A stretch of 13,853 nucleotides of DNA from Neisseriaceae bacterium (GCA_030151665.1 JASLDB010000271.1:1-13853), one strand, 5' to 3'. Positions 1-6,573 are shown, numbered from the stretch's first letter. Program-made: numbers and translations. The notes: generated from the sequence alone by a model not told the origin.

Positions 1-1191
1 AACACTAACCTAAAAGCAGACAGTATTATTCTTGGTACTAATGGCACAGTTATTAACCAAAATGGCTTCTATATTGGTGGTGTTAATGGCTCTGGTCCAT
101 CTATTTCTAGTGGCGGTATCAATGCTGGTGGAAAACAAATTACCAATGTCGCTGCAGGTGTCAATAACACAGATGCTGTCAATGTTGGTCAATTAAAGGA
201 TGCTGTAACCAATATTAATACCGATATCACTAATATTGGAAAAGAGTTAGATGGCGTTGTGAAGTATGACCGTGATGAGCAAGGCAATATCAATAAAGGT
301 AAAGTAACCTTAGATGGAGACGGAAAAGGTAATGGCACCGTGATTGATAACTTGGCAGATGGCAAAATCAACAAAGACAGTAAAGAAGCTGTTAATGGTG
401 GTCAAATCAATGACATTATGGTTGGTGGTGATCAGAAATTAGGTGATGTACTGACTTCTGGTGGTGGTAAAGGTCTGGGTGATACTGGTAAAGACAATGT
501 TCATGATGCACTAAAAGAATTGAACAAAAATATTATCGACAATGCTGGGTCTGGCTGGAATTTGGCCAATAATGGAGAGAAGAAAGGCAGCATCAAAAAA
601 GATGATACCGTAAACTTCGCCAATGGTAAAAATACCACGATGGTAGTTGATGGCAATACCATTAAAGTCGATGTGAATCCTGACTTGAAGGACATGAACA
701 GCATTGAATTTGGCAAAGATGGTAATGGCAATACCACCGTTGTTAATAAAGATGGCATGTCATTTAAAGATAAAGATGGTAAGGCAACTGGCCCAAGCAT
801 AACTGTTGGTGGTATTGATGCTGGTGGCAAGAAAATCACCAATGTTGCTGATGGTGTGAATGCATCAGATGCTGTTAACGTTGGTCAGTTGGATAATGCT
901 GTTGGTCATATCAACAATAATATTCAAAATTTGGGTAATCGTATTAACAAGGTAGAGAAGAATGCGGATGCTGGTACGGCTGCTGCCATGGCAGTTGCTG
1001 GTTTACCGCAAGCTTATCTACCAGGTAAGAGCATGATGGCGATTAGTGGTAGTACATATCGCGGTGAAGCTGGTTATGCGATTGGTGTTTCAACAATTTC
1101 TGATAATGGTAAATGGGTTGTTAAAGGTGCCGCATCAGGTAACGGCCGTGGCCACTTTGGTGCAACGGTAGGTGCGGGTTACCAATGGTAA
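1..1191 (+). CDS. Trimeric autotransporter adhesin (YadA/Hia type), C-terminal part; 5' end outside window
   Basis: The frame is open from the first base to a TAA at 1189-1191, giving 396 residues without the N-terminus. The passenger is rich in Gly, Asn, Asp and Lys and carries YadA-like neck motifs ending in DAVNVGQL (nt 94-195 and 790-891), plus a degenerate copy around nt 346-408 (LADGKINKDSKEAVNGGQI). A short coiled-coil stretch (nt about 892-965) leads into a typical YadA membrane anchor of roughly 80 residues, with alternating small and hydrophobic residues and a terminal aromatic (GAGYQW), as expected of a C-terminal strand recognised by the Bam machinery. Known for the family: three chains form a 12-strand barrel in the outer membrane and display a fibrous adhesin. 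The head domain and signal peptide lie outside the window, so the ligand cannot be inferred. The gene is probably co-transcribed with the TpgA-like lipoprotein gene 70 bp downstream. Confidence 0.95.
   Translation, partial: NTNLKADSIILGTNGTVINQNGFYIGGVNGSGPSISSGGINAGGKQITNVAAGVNNTDAVNVGQLKDAVTNINTDITNIGKELDGVVKYDRDEQGNINKGKVTLDGDGKGNGTVIDNLADGKINKDSKEAVNGGQINDIMVGGDQKLGDVLTSGGGKGLGDTGKDNVHDALKELNKNIIDNAGSGWNLANNGEKKGSIKKDDTVNFANGKNTTMVVDGNTIKVDVNPDLKDMNSIEFGKDGNGNTTVVNKDGMSFKDKDGKATGPSITVGGIDAGGKKITNVADGVNASDAVNVGQLDNAVGHINNNIQNLGNRINKVEKNADAGTAAAMAVAGLPQAYLPGKSMMAISGSTYRGEAGYAIGVSTISDNGKWVVKGAASGNGRGHFGATVGAGYQW
94..195 (+). repeat. Adhesin neck repeat, copy 1
   Basis: This 34-residue unit runs from GPSI to VNVGQL. 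It matches the copy at 790-891 at 27 of 34 residues, while codons differ at many synonymous sites, so the similarity is kept mainly at protein level. Confidence 0.85.
790..891 (+). repeat. Adhesin neck repeat, copy 2
   Basis: This is the second copy of the 34-residue neck unit, placed directly before the coiled coil and membrane anchor. Necks in this family join beta-rich head modules to coiled-coil stalks. Confidence 0.85.
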
Positions 1192-1213
1192 TCTGGTTGT
1201 AAATCATGAAGAT

Positions 1214-1235
1214 GGGTGGCCTTTACGGGCTACCC
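1214..1235 (+). promoter_or_regulatory. Intercistronic hairpin between adhesin and lipoprotein genes
   Basis: GGGTGGCC (1214-1221) pairs with GGCTACCC (1228-1235) around a six-base loop, with one G-U pair. No T-tract follows, so it is not a classical terminator. In the transcript it would sit 22 nt after the adhesin stop codon and 26 nt before the lipoprotein start. An mRNA 3'-stabilising or partial-attenuation role is inference. Confidence 0.5.
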
Positions 1236-1261
1236 AATCAGAAAATTATTTAGGATTGAAT

Positions 1262-2074
1262 ATGAATATGTTGAAAAAAAGCTTGTTAACTATTGCTTTA
1301 GCTGCTTCTTTGGTTGCTTGCTCAACCAATAGTCGCGTGAGTAAAGAGGGGACTAGTAATAGCCCTGTTTGGCCCAAATTGGCAAAAGAAGATTTAACCA
1401 ATCGAGGTACTTTTCCCAATAAGGATTCTTTAAAGCTCATTCAGAAAACCATGACCCGTGATCAAGTTTATCATTTGATTGGTGTCCCACACTTTAGTGA
1501 AGGCTTTCAAGTGCATGAGTGGGATTATTTATTTCATTTTAATACAGCACAAGGTATTGAAAGCTGCCAAATGAAAGTTTTATTTGATAAAAATAAAACA
1601 GTCCAAAGTATTTTTTGGAAAGCAGTTGGATTAGGTAATTCGGTTTGTCCTGCACTGGAAGATAAAGTGATTGTCCCAGTATCACAACCTGAGAGAATCA
1701 ATTTGTCTGCAGATGCTTTATTCCCATTTAATAAAGGCAATAGCAGTGATTTATTACCAGCAGGTCAACATAAACTTGATCAAATTGCGGCAGCTTTAGC
1801 AGCTGGTTATGCCAAAATTGATCGGATACATTTGGTTGGTCATACAGATCGTTTAGGTGCTGATGCATACAACTACAATTTAGGTTTACAACGGGCAGAG
1901 GCTGTTAAGCAGTATTTACAAAGCAGGGGTGTAGATGCGTCTATTACTGTAGCCAGTGCTGGTAAATCTCAACCTGTTTCTCAAAACTGTGTTGGTAAGA
2001 ACTCGCCAGCCCTAAAGTCTTGTTTACAGCCTGATCGCCGTGTAAGTGTTGATATTTTTGGTATGAAAAAATAA
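1262..2074 (+). CDS. tpgA: TpgA-like lipoprotein: BamE/SmpA-like domain fused to OmpA peptidoglycan-binding domain
   Basis: This 270-residue protein has a lipoprotein signal peptide (residues 1-19, lipobox LVAC, lipidated Cys20). I chose the ATG at 1262 because AGGA lies 6 nt upstream; the longer frame from 1172 has no such signal and overlaps the adhesin gene. Residues about 45-130 resemble the SmpA/OmlA (BamE) fold (MTRDQVYHLIGVPHF, then a WDYLF strand) and include Cys102 and Cys129, a possible disulfide. Residues about 145-268 are an OmpA-like domain. Its GHTDRLGADAYN motif places Asp196 and Arg211 15 residues apart, like the Asp/Arg pair that binds diaminopimelate in OmpA domains. In Acinetobacter, TpgA with this domain order binds the adhesin AtaA and peptidoglycan. 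The position just after an adhesin gene supports the same role here: anchoring the trimer to the cell wall. Orthology is inferred from architecture and context. Confidence 0.85.
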   Translation: MNMLKKSLLTIALAASLVACSTNSRVSKEGTSNSPVWPKLAKEDLTNRGTFPNKDSLKLIQKTMTRDQVYHLIGVPHFSEGFQVHEWDYLFHFNTAQGIESCQMKVLFDKNKTVQSIFWKAVGLGNSVCPALEDKVIVPVSQPERINLSADALFPFNKGNSSDLLPAGQHKLDQIAAALAAGYAKIDRIHLVGHTDRLGADAYNYNLGLQRAEAVKQYLQSRGVDASITVASAGKSQPVSQNCVGKNSPALKSCLQPDRRVSVDIFGMKK

Positions 2075-2086
2075 GGTTAATATTAA

Positions 2087-2127
2087 GTATGGCTATGGTA
2101 ATCGGCAGATCACCATAGCCTACTTTT
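2087..2127 (+). terminator. Rho-independent terminator of the adhesin-lipoprotein unit
   Basis: GGCTATGGT (2091-2099) pairs perfectly with ACCATAGCC (2112-2120). The stem is extended inside by ATC/GAT and outside by GTA/TAC around a bulged T, and is followed by TTTT. It begins 13 nt after the lipoprotein stop codon. Confidence 0.85.
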
Positions 2128-2456
2128 AAAATTGTTAATTTTTCTAATACTTGTATTTAAATAATATATATATAGGTTTCTTATATTTCAAAATGATATG
2201 TTATTTTAATAGTTATATTAAATAATCTTATACATTGTGAATTTCATATTTCCTTTTCTTGAATCGTAGTATATTGAATTTATTAAATTGAGTTTAGGTA
2301 GGTTACCTATTAAGTTTCAATACAGATAGGGAATTAATATTCTTATAATTAAATTTCACTTCAGTTTTAGTATCTTAAATAGTATATGTTTTAAATATAG
2401 ATAAACATGTGTCGTTGTGTGAGTTTTCTAGCGGAGCATTAAGAGGGAATGATAAT
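2128..2456. other. A+T-rich gene-free stretch upstream of the AraC-type gene
   Basis: No credible coding frame is visible. Base composition is extreme: bases 2161-2220 contain only 7 G or C in 60. The stretch holds a 15-bp palindrome and a TATAAT, described separately, and presumably the promoter of the regulator gene. Confidence 0.7.
2295..2349 (+). promoter_or_regulatory. Candidate operator and -10 element for the AraC-type gene
   Basis: A perfect palindrome, TAGGTA-GGT-TACCTA, lies at 2295-2309. A consensus -10 hexamer TATAAT lies at 2344-2349, with no good -35 at 16-18 bp. A promoter lacking a -35 next to a dyad would fit activator or autoregulator control, but this is inference. Confidence 0.3.
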
Positions 2457-3329
2457 ATGGATCATATAAAAAAACTGCAGAATGGAAATGAACCAATTGG
2501 TATATCAGAGAATATGAATTTAGATGTTACTAATCTAGATGGTGATATGATTGTTGAACACATTTCTATTTCTCCTGGTGGTAATTTATTGCAAGATAAG
2601 GTTATTCTTAATAATTACGTTTATATGTATTTTGTATTGGAAGGAGATTTACAATTTTCGATCAAAGAGACAAGCTATGTAATTAATATGCTACAAAATC
2701 AGATATGGTATGTTGAGTATCAAAATGATTTAACTGTGTCATATAAAGTTTTTAATGAATTTAGTGGCTTGTGCGTAGCATTGCCAAAATATATTATTGA
2801 AAGTTGGGGAAATCGCTTTGAATTACCAGAGTGGTTAATGCCTTGTTTAGATGGTTTTTATAACATTAAACAAATTAATTTTAGTAAATCACATCATCGA
2901 AATTTATTTTTAGCAAAGCAAATTGTAGACTTAGAAAAAAATACACTATCAAATAAATTGGCAAGAGATAGTTTTTTGCTATTGATTTTTTCGAATATGA
3001 TTGAGTCATTTGGTTTGCAAAATAATCGAAGTGCGATTGATCACCTTATTTATTTGATTAATGAGAAACCATTTGAAGATTATAAATTAGCTGAACTGGC
3101 TAAAATAATTGGTACCAATGAATTTTATTTAAAGCAAAAGTTTAAAGAAGAAACTGGGGTTTCAATTGGTAAATATATTCGAGATTTAAGAATGTCTAAA
3201 GCACTAGATTTAGTTGTTTTGAATAAATTGACAACAAAAGAAGTCGCTTATAAATTGGGCTACACTGATGTTGGTTATTTTGCACGGTTATTCAAAGCAA
3301 AATATGGTTATACGCCCAGTGAGATTTAA
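2457..3329 (+). CDS. AraC/XylS-family transcriptional regulator
   Basis: The protein has 290 residues. I chose the ATG at 2457 because AGAGGG lies 9 nt upstream; a GTG at 2409 in the same frame lacks a comparable signal. The N-terminal half (residues about 30-110) looks like the beta-rich sensing domain of the family (VYMYFVLEGDLQFSI). The C-terminal roughly 100 residues carry two helix-turn-helix units: residues about 210-230 (KLAELAKIIGTNEFYLKQKF) and about 258-280 (LTTKEVAYKLGYTDVGYFAR), followed by FKAKYGYTPSE. The layout resembles siderophore-type AraC regulators such as PchR, but the effector cannot be read from sequence. The protein ends at TPSEI, slightly short of the usual Arg-containing tail. 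The gene is far richer in A+T than those at either end of the window and stands alone between terminators, which suggests acquisition by transfer. Its targets are unknown; the adhesin unit just upstream is one candidate. Confidence 0.93.
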   Translation: MDHIKKLQNGNEPIGISENMNLDVTNLDGDMIVEHISISPGGNLLQDKVILNNYVYMYFVLEGDLQFSIKETSYVINMLQNQIWYVEYQNDLTVSYKVFNEFSGLCVALPKYIIESWGNRFELPEWLMPCLDGFYNIKQINFSKSHHRNLFLAKQIVDLEKNTLSNKLARDSFLLLIFSNMIESFGLQNNRSAIDHLIYLINEKPFEDYKLAELAKIIGTNEFYLKQKFKEETGVSIGKYIRDLRMSKALDLVVLNKLTTKEVAYKLGYTDVGYFARLFKAKYGYTPSEI

Positions 3330-3435
3330 AATATTTTTAATTGAGATAGTTTTATCGTTATTTATTATTTAAATATGAATTTCTTATATAGTAACTTGTA
3401 TTATTTAGACATCACTTAGAAATTTCAACTATTAT

Positions 3436-3464
3436 GCCTATTTCTTTTTGGAGTAGGCTTTTTT
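3436..3464 (+). terminator. Rho-independent terminator after the AraC-type gene
   Basis: GCCTATTTC (3436-3444) pairs with GGAGTAGGC (3450-3458) through nine pairs, two of them G-U, around a T5 loop. Six T follow (3459-3464). It lies 107 bp beyond the regulator stop codon. Confidence 0.75.
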
Positions 3465-3840
3465 ATAGTTGGTCTATTCAAGTTGAGGAGCCAATGTGGT
3501 TATAGATATTTTATAAATGATTTATAGTAATTGTGGAGAGTGCACACTAGTGATGTATTATCAAAATAAGGCAGAATATTCAATATGCGATTTAGTACGG
3601 ATGATATAGACTGTTGCTTTGATAACGCAGTTATAGTGCATTATTTGTTAGTTTAAAGCATAAAAAGCCTTAGTTTAACAACAAAATTGACAAAAATAAT
3701 TAAAAACCAAATAGAGAAGTATATTCGATATTGCAACATGACAGGCATATATAGTCGCTATGATGGCATAAGCCCGTTGATATTTGAAAGTTCTCAATTG
3801 AAAATGTATGGTATTTCTTGAGTGGCACATTTAACAATGA
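3465..3840. other. Gene-free A+T-rich stretch
   Basis: I see no credible gene here. An isolated TTGACA at 3687-3692 has no matching -10, and an 18-codon frame near 3552 has a purine-rich run too far upstream to support it. No tRNA-like fold was seen. Confidence 0.6.
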
Positions 3841-4182
3841 TTAACCTAAATAGAATCCAGATGCCTCATCCCACTGAATTGGAATATCACCCAAGGTCAC
3901 TGTCCAATCGCTCTTTGGTAGGGCTCGGCGGATAGCCGATAAAGTCTTCAGAATATGTAGCATATTATCAAATATAAATTCAAGTTGAGTAGTTGGTTTG
4001 ATTGATCCAGTTAACATTAAGCCAGCAGTGGGTGTTTTACTGTCTAGATTAGTAAAAAATAAATCTTCACATTGTGGATTGCGTGTTTGATTAAATTGAT
4101 CTAGTAAACATAATAGAAGAGCTAGCTCTTCATCACTCAAAGGTTGTAATCGTTTTATAGTAAAAAAGATTAAAACAGACAT
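3841..4182 (-). CDS. Unrecognised 113-residue protein
   Basis: I do not recognise a family. The start is well supported: AAGGAG (complement of 4189-4194) lies exactly 6 nt before the ATG, among the best ribosome binding sites in the window. The protein has no signal peptide and no clear membrane helix. It opens with a short hydrophobic strand (VLIFFTI), then an acidic helix (PLSDEELALLLCLLDQF), a Gly/Thr-rich middle (AGLMLTGSIKPTTQ) and a further helix (FDNMLHILKTLSAIRRAL), ending GFYLG. This suggests a small mixed alpha/beta cytosolic domain. It stands alone, with its nearest minus-strand neighbour over 500 bp upstream, and is less A+T-rich than the DNA around it. A cargo gene or orphan antitoxin/immunity-type protein is possible, but nothing in the sequence shows it. 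Confidence 0.7.
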   Translation of the reverse strand: MSVLIFFTIKRLQPLSDEELALLLCLLDQFNQTRNPQCEDLFFTNLDSKTPTAGLMLTGSIKPTTQLEFIFDNMLHILKTLSAIRRALPKSDWTVTLGDIPIQWDEASGFYLG

Positions 4183-4212
4183 AGACTGCTCCTTATCTTG
4201 CCAAGCGATGCT

Positions 4213-4249
4213 TGTTAATTAACATAGCACAAACAAACGCTCTTGACAT
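4213..4249 (-). promoter_or_regulatory. Candidate promoter with overlapping 12-bp palindrome
   Basis: On the minus strand ATGTCA (4244-4249) and TATGTT (4221-4226) are 17 bp apart, each matching 4 of 6 consensus bases. The perfect palindrome TGTTAATTAACA (4213-4224) overlaps the -10 region and lies about 30 bp before the start of the 113-residue gene. It could be an operator; this is inference. Confidence 0.35.
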
Positions 4250-4718
4250 GATTTTAAAATATATTATTGGAATATTTTGCTTCATAAGAATGTTATTTAC
4301 ATGATAAAGGGATTTTATATTTCGTGTGATAGATAATACTATAAAGCAATTCAAGACTATTCTACGCAATTAATACCATAAGCTAAACCTTTAATTCACA
4401 TCCATAATGATGAATATGAAATTTGAAATAATGGATGAAATGCAACATGATCATTTATAATATTAAAAAAGTATCACTTGGTACATTGTCATTTTTACGG
4501 TATGGATTTGAGAGGAATTAAGATTAGAAAATGGCAAGATTAATATGGGATCCTTTATATCATCTGAAATGTATGAAACTTTTTTGTAAAATTTGTGGAT
4601 ATATGAAATGAAACCTGCTACTTGGATAGAAGGTTTCATTTTCATAATTTGCAATAATTCAATACCACTATTAAAAAGCATGAATTAGAATGTTGTGCGC
4701 ATGTTTTTGTATAGGAAA
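4250..4718. other. Gene-free A+T-rich stretch with scattered inverted repeats
   Basis: No convincing gene is visible. A 72-codon minus-strand frame (4463-4681) lacks a ribosome binding site. A 7-bp inverted repeat, CATCCAT/ATGGATG, occurs at 4399-4405 and 4431-4437, and a 10-bp one at 4607-4640. The stretch may be decayed sequence. Confidence 0.5.
4607..4640. repeat. 10-bp inverted repeat
   Basis: AATGAAACCT (4607-4616) and AGGTTTCATT (4631-4640) are perfect complements around a 14-base loop. No T-tract follows on either strand. It lies about 80 bp beyond the stop of the small membrane protein gene. Confidence 0.6.
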
Positions 4719-4931
4719 CTAAATAAGGTGTGAAACAATAAATGCCATGATGGTCATGCCGAACCACACTTTGGCGGATCGAGAAGAAGATTGTGCTGCT
4801 TCCTTGGCGTAGATATAGTCGGGCTCACGGTATTTAAAGCGACTTTTCCAAGCTTTGTGTTGTTTGGTGGCGATGTTGAAATGAAACAATGTAATGATGG
4901 CGAGAATACTGAGGACAACTGTTGACATCAT
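4719..4931 (-). CDS. Small two-helix membrane protein, 70 residues
   Basis: I do not recognise a family. The same frame is open further upstream, but its earliest possible start (5012) is a TTG without a ribosome binding site. Two adjacent ATG codons at 4931 and 4928 follow an AAAAGG about 10 nt away, so I take 4931. Residues about 4-21 (TVVLSILAIITLFHFNIA) and about 54-70 (KVWFGMTIMAFIVSHLI) are hydrophobic helices. Between them lies a basic, polar loop (KQHKAWKSRFKYREPDYIYAKEAAQSSSRSA). A helix-loop-helix inner-membrane hairpin is the likely topology. The stop is TAG. Two identical 10-mers centred on TTTGCAAA sit directly upstream and overlap the ribosome binding site, hinting at local control. 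Confidence 0.6.
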   Translation of the reverse strand: MMSTVVLSILAIITLFHFNIATKQHKAWKSRFKYREPDYIYAKEAAQSSSRSAKVWFGMTIMAFIVSHLI

Positions 4932-4943
4932 GTCAAAAAAACC

Positions 4944-4971
4944 TTTTGCAAATGATAAATATTTTGCAAAT
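4944..4971. promoter_or_regulatory. Paired TTTGCAAA boxes upstream of the small membrane protein
   Basis: TTTTGCAAAT occurs at 4944-4953 and again at 4962-4971, exactly 18 bp apart. Each contains the palindromic octamer TTTGCAAA. The first box overlaps the ribosome binding site of the gene starting at 4931. Two equally spaced palindromic boxes look like binding sites for a dimeric repressor; no regulator is identified. Confidence 0.4.
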
Positions 4972-5565
4972 TTTAAAGAAATCAAGACAGTCAGAAAATC
5001 AGCTTTACCCAAAAAATCATTTTATAAATTTATTGGTCATTTTTTGATGGGTTAAACGCAGATATAATAATAATTTACCATTATTTTGTCTATAAAAATG
5101 GGTAATTATCAGGCAGTTTAATGATGAATTTTTTGTAAAATAATCTATTAACATATTGTTAAATAAATAATTTTTTTAATAGAATCAAAGGATGAAAAAA
5201 ATTGGCATTTTGAATTAATGCTTTTGGACTATAAAAAAGTTAATTTACGTTAAATAGAATGGATGTGGAAAGTTTGGTTTTGGTCAACAAAATATCACTT
5301 TTATCAGTTTAATGCTTAATAATTGTAAAATTTTGCGAGTATTTCATTCTTGGATGATTGTTATTTATTTTATTGTTGATGCAATGATTGATGGTTGATG
5401 GCTTCGAGTCTGGGATCCATACTGGCATAGCAAAAACTTGATGGGACACCATGTTGTGTGTTGAAGTATTGCTGGATTTTATTCTCAATGGCTTAATGGC
5501 ATAATTAAGCACATGTAATAATTTAAATGATGAATATCAGGCATTGATAGAAAGAGAAGCAGTGA
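4972..5565. other. Divergent intergenic region, A+T-rich
   Basis: This separates the minus-strand small membrane protein gene from the + strand cluster at 5566 and should hold both promoters. Visible dyads are an imperfect inverted repeat (5070-5109), the palindrome TTAACA-TAT-TGTTAA (5148-5162) and a 7-bp stem GCTTAAT/ATTAAGC (5491-5497 and 5504-5510). No promoter stands out, and a 67-codon minus-strand frame at 5309-5512 is not credible. Confidence 0.55.
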
Positions 5566-5958
5566 ATGCAAAGTAAACCATGGATGAGCGCAGTCTTATA
5601 TTTGGCGGGTATTTACAATATTATTTGGGGAACGATTGTGGCTTTGTTTCCCAATGAGCTATTTGCTTTGGCGGGTATGCCTGCTTCCAATTACCCTGTA
5701 TTGTTCCAATGTATTGGCATGATGATTGCGGTTTTTGGCGCGGCATATTTGGCGGCAGGGCATAATCCCATACGGCATTGGCCCATTGTTTTTGCAGGTT
5801 TACTGGGGCGGATTTTGGGGCCAATTGGCTTTTTGTATGGTGTGATTCATGGCACTTTTACTTTGCAAGCGGGTTTAACGATTTTGACCAATGACATTAT
5901 TTGGATTATCCCTTTTGCCATGATTTTGTGGGCGGCTTATCAACATGGCAAACAATAA
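5566..5958 (+). CDS. Four-helix small integral membrane protein
   Basis: This 130-residue protein starts with an ATG preceded by a purine-rich AGAGAAG. It has four hydrophobic segments at residues about 8-28 (AVLYLAGIYNIIWGTIVALF), 44-64, 72-92 and 103-125, with few charges, so it is an inner-membrane protein without a large soluble domain. The pattern YLAGIYNIIWG near the N-terminus and GRILGPIGFLYG in the third helix look conserved-type, but I cannot name the family or a substrate. Its 3' end overlaps the DUF4166 gene by 14 bp, so the two are almost certainly co-translated. G+C rises abruptly at this gene compared with the DNA upstream. Confidence 0.8.
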   Translation: MQSKPWMSAVLYLAGIYNIIWGTIVALFPNELFALAGMPASNYPVLFQCIGMMIAVFGAAYLAAGHNPIRHWPIVFAGLLGRILGPIGFLYGVIHGTFTLQAGLTILTNDIIWIIPFAMILWAAYQHGKQ

Positions 5959-6502
5959 GTCTATTTACCAAACCTTATTAGGCCTTGAGTACGAAACCAT
6001 GGCACCCAGTTTGCAACGGCTGCATCAAAATACCAGTCAAATTAGCTACCAAGGCCGTTGTGATGTCATTGCCGGTGTACACCCATTGGCTAAATTGTTA
6101 CGAAAAATGGTTGCTTTGCCAAAGGCAGGGCAAGATTTGCCGATACAAGTGGATTTTGTGGCTGAAAATGGTATTGAAAAATGGTCGCGTCACTTTGATA
6201 AACACATATTTGTGTCTACCCAGTGGCAAGATGGGCAATATTTGTATGAAAAAGTGGTGTTTTTAACTTTTGTTTTTAAAGTCAGGATTAATAATGGACA
6301 ACTATCCTTGGGCTTAGAAAAAATTCGTTGTGGTCAATTACCATTGACATGGTGCGGTTTGCATATTACGGCGAAGGAATGGGAAGAGGATGGTTTATTC
6401 CATTTTAATGTTACGGTTAAATTCCCTTTGGTTGGTGAAATCATTACCTACCAAGGGCATCTGCTGGTAACACCATCAGCATTGTTAAGGCATAAAAAAT
6501 AG
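5945..6502 (+). CDS. DUF4166 domain protein
   Basis: The protein has 185 residues and no signal peptide or membrane helix. Almost its whole length fits DUF4166: an N-terminal YQTLLGLEYETMAPSLQRLH, a central WSRHFDKHIFVSTQW block, and a C-terminal GLFHFNVTVKFPLVGEIITY ending in a Gly-His strand. In other bacteria this domain is found alone or fused to a saccharopine-dehydrogenase-like reductase; its biochemical role is not established to my knowledge. The start ATG lies inside the preceding membrane protein gene, so the two proteins are likely a functional pair. It is followed by a possible weak terminator before the CoA-binding protein gene. Confidence 0.85.
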   Translation: MANNKSIYQTLLGLEYETMAPSLQRLHQNTSQISYQGRCDVIAGVHPLAKLLRKMVALPKAGQDLPIQVDFVAENGIEKWSRHFDKHIFVSTQWQDGQYLYEKVVFLTFVFKVRINNGQLSLGLEKIRCGQLPLTWCGLHITAKEWEEDGLFHFNVTVKFPLVGEIITYQGHLLVTPSALLRHKK

Positions 6503-6513
6503 TTACCATATGG

Positions 6514-6556
6514 GCACACCATTGACGTGGCAATATTGGGTGTGTTGTGCTTTTTT
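6514..6556 (+). terminator. Possible weak terminator after the DUF4166 gene
   Basis: GCACA (6514-6518) can pair with TGTGC (6546-6550), directly followed by six T (6551-6556). An alternative stem is CACACC (6515-6520) with GGTGTG (6539-6544), and a small inner stem ATTG/CAAT is also possible. The stem is short, so partial read-through into the next gene is likely. Confidence 0.4.
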
Positions 6557-6573
6557 AGCGCTTAGGAGAAAAA

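Noticed and set aside
10..842. Minus-strand frames opposite the adhesin gene (10-192, 189-374, 501-842)
   Set aside because: They are antisense to a clear coding sequence and have low-complexity translations and no ribosome binding sites.
1172..1261. Longer start for the lipoprotein at 1172
   Set aside because: It overlaps the adhesin 3' end and places 30 polar residues before a perfect lipoprotein signal peptide; the ATG at 1262 has a proper ribosome binding site.
3687..3715. TTGACA at 3687 as a + strand promoter
   Set aside because: The best hexamer at 17 bp (AATAGA) is poor and no gene follows on that strand.
4463..4681. 72-codon minus-strand frame as a gene
   Set aside because: There is no ribosome binding site, the composition is that of the surrounding A+T-rich DNA and no recognisable domain is present. 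It could be decayed, but nothing proves it.
4932..5012. N-terminal extension of the small membrane protein to 97 residues
   Set aside because: It would start at a TTG without a Shine-Dalgarno sequence; the ATG pair at 4931/4928 with AAAAGG is preferable.
5309..5512. 67-codon minus-strand frame in the divergent intergenic region
   Set aside because: Its translation is low in complexity, it has no ribosome binding site and no domain is visible.
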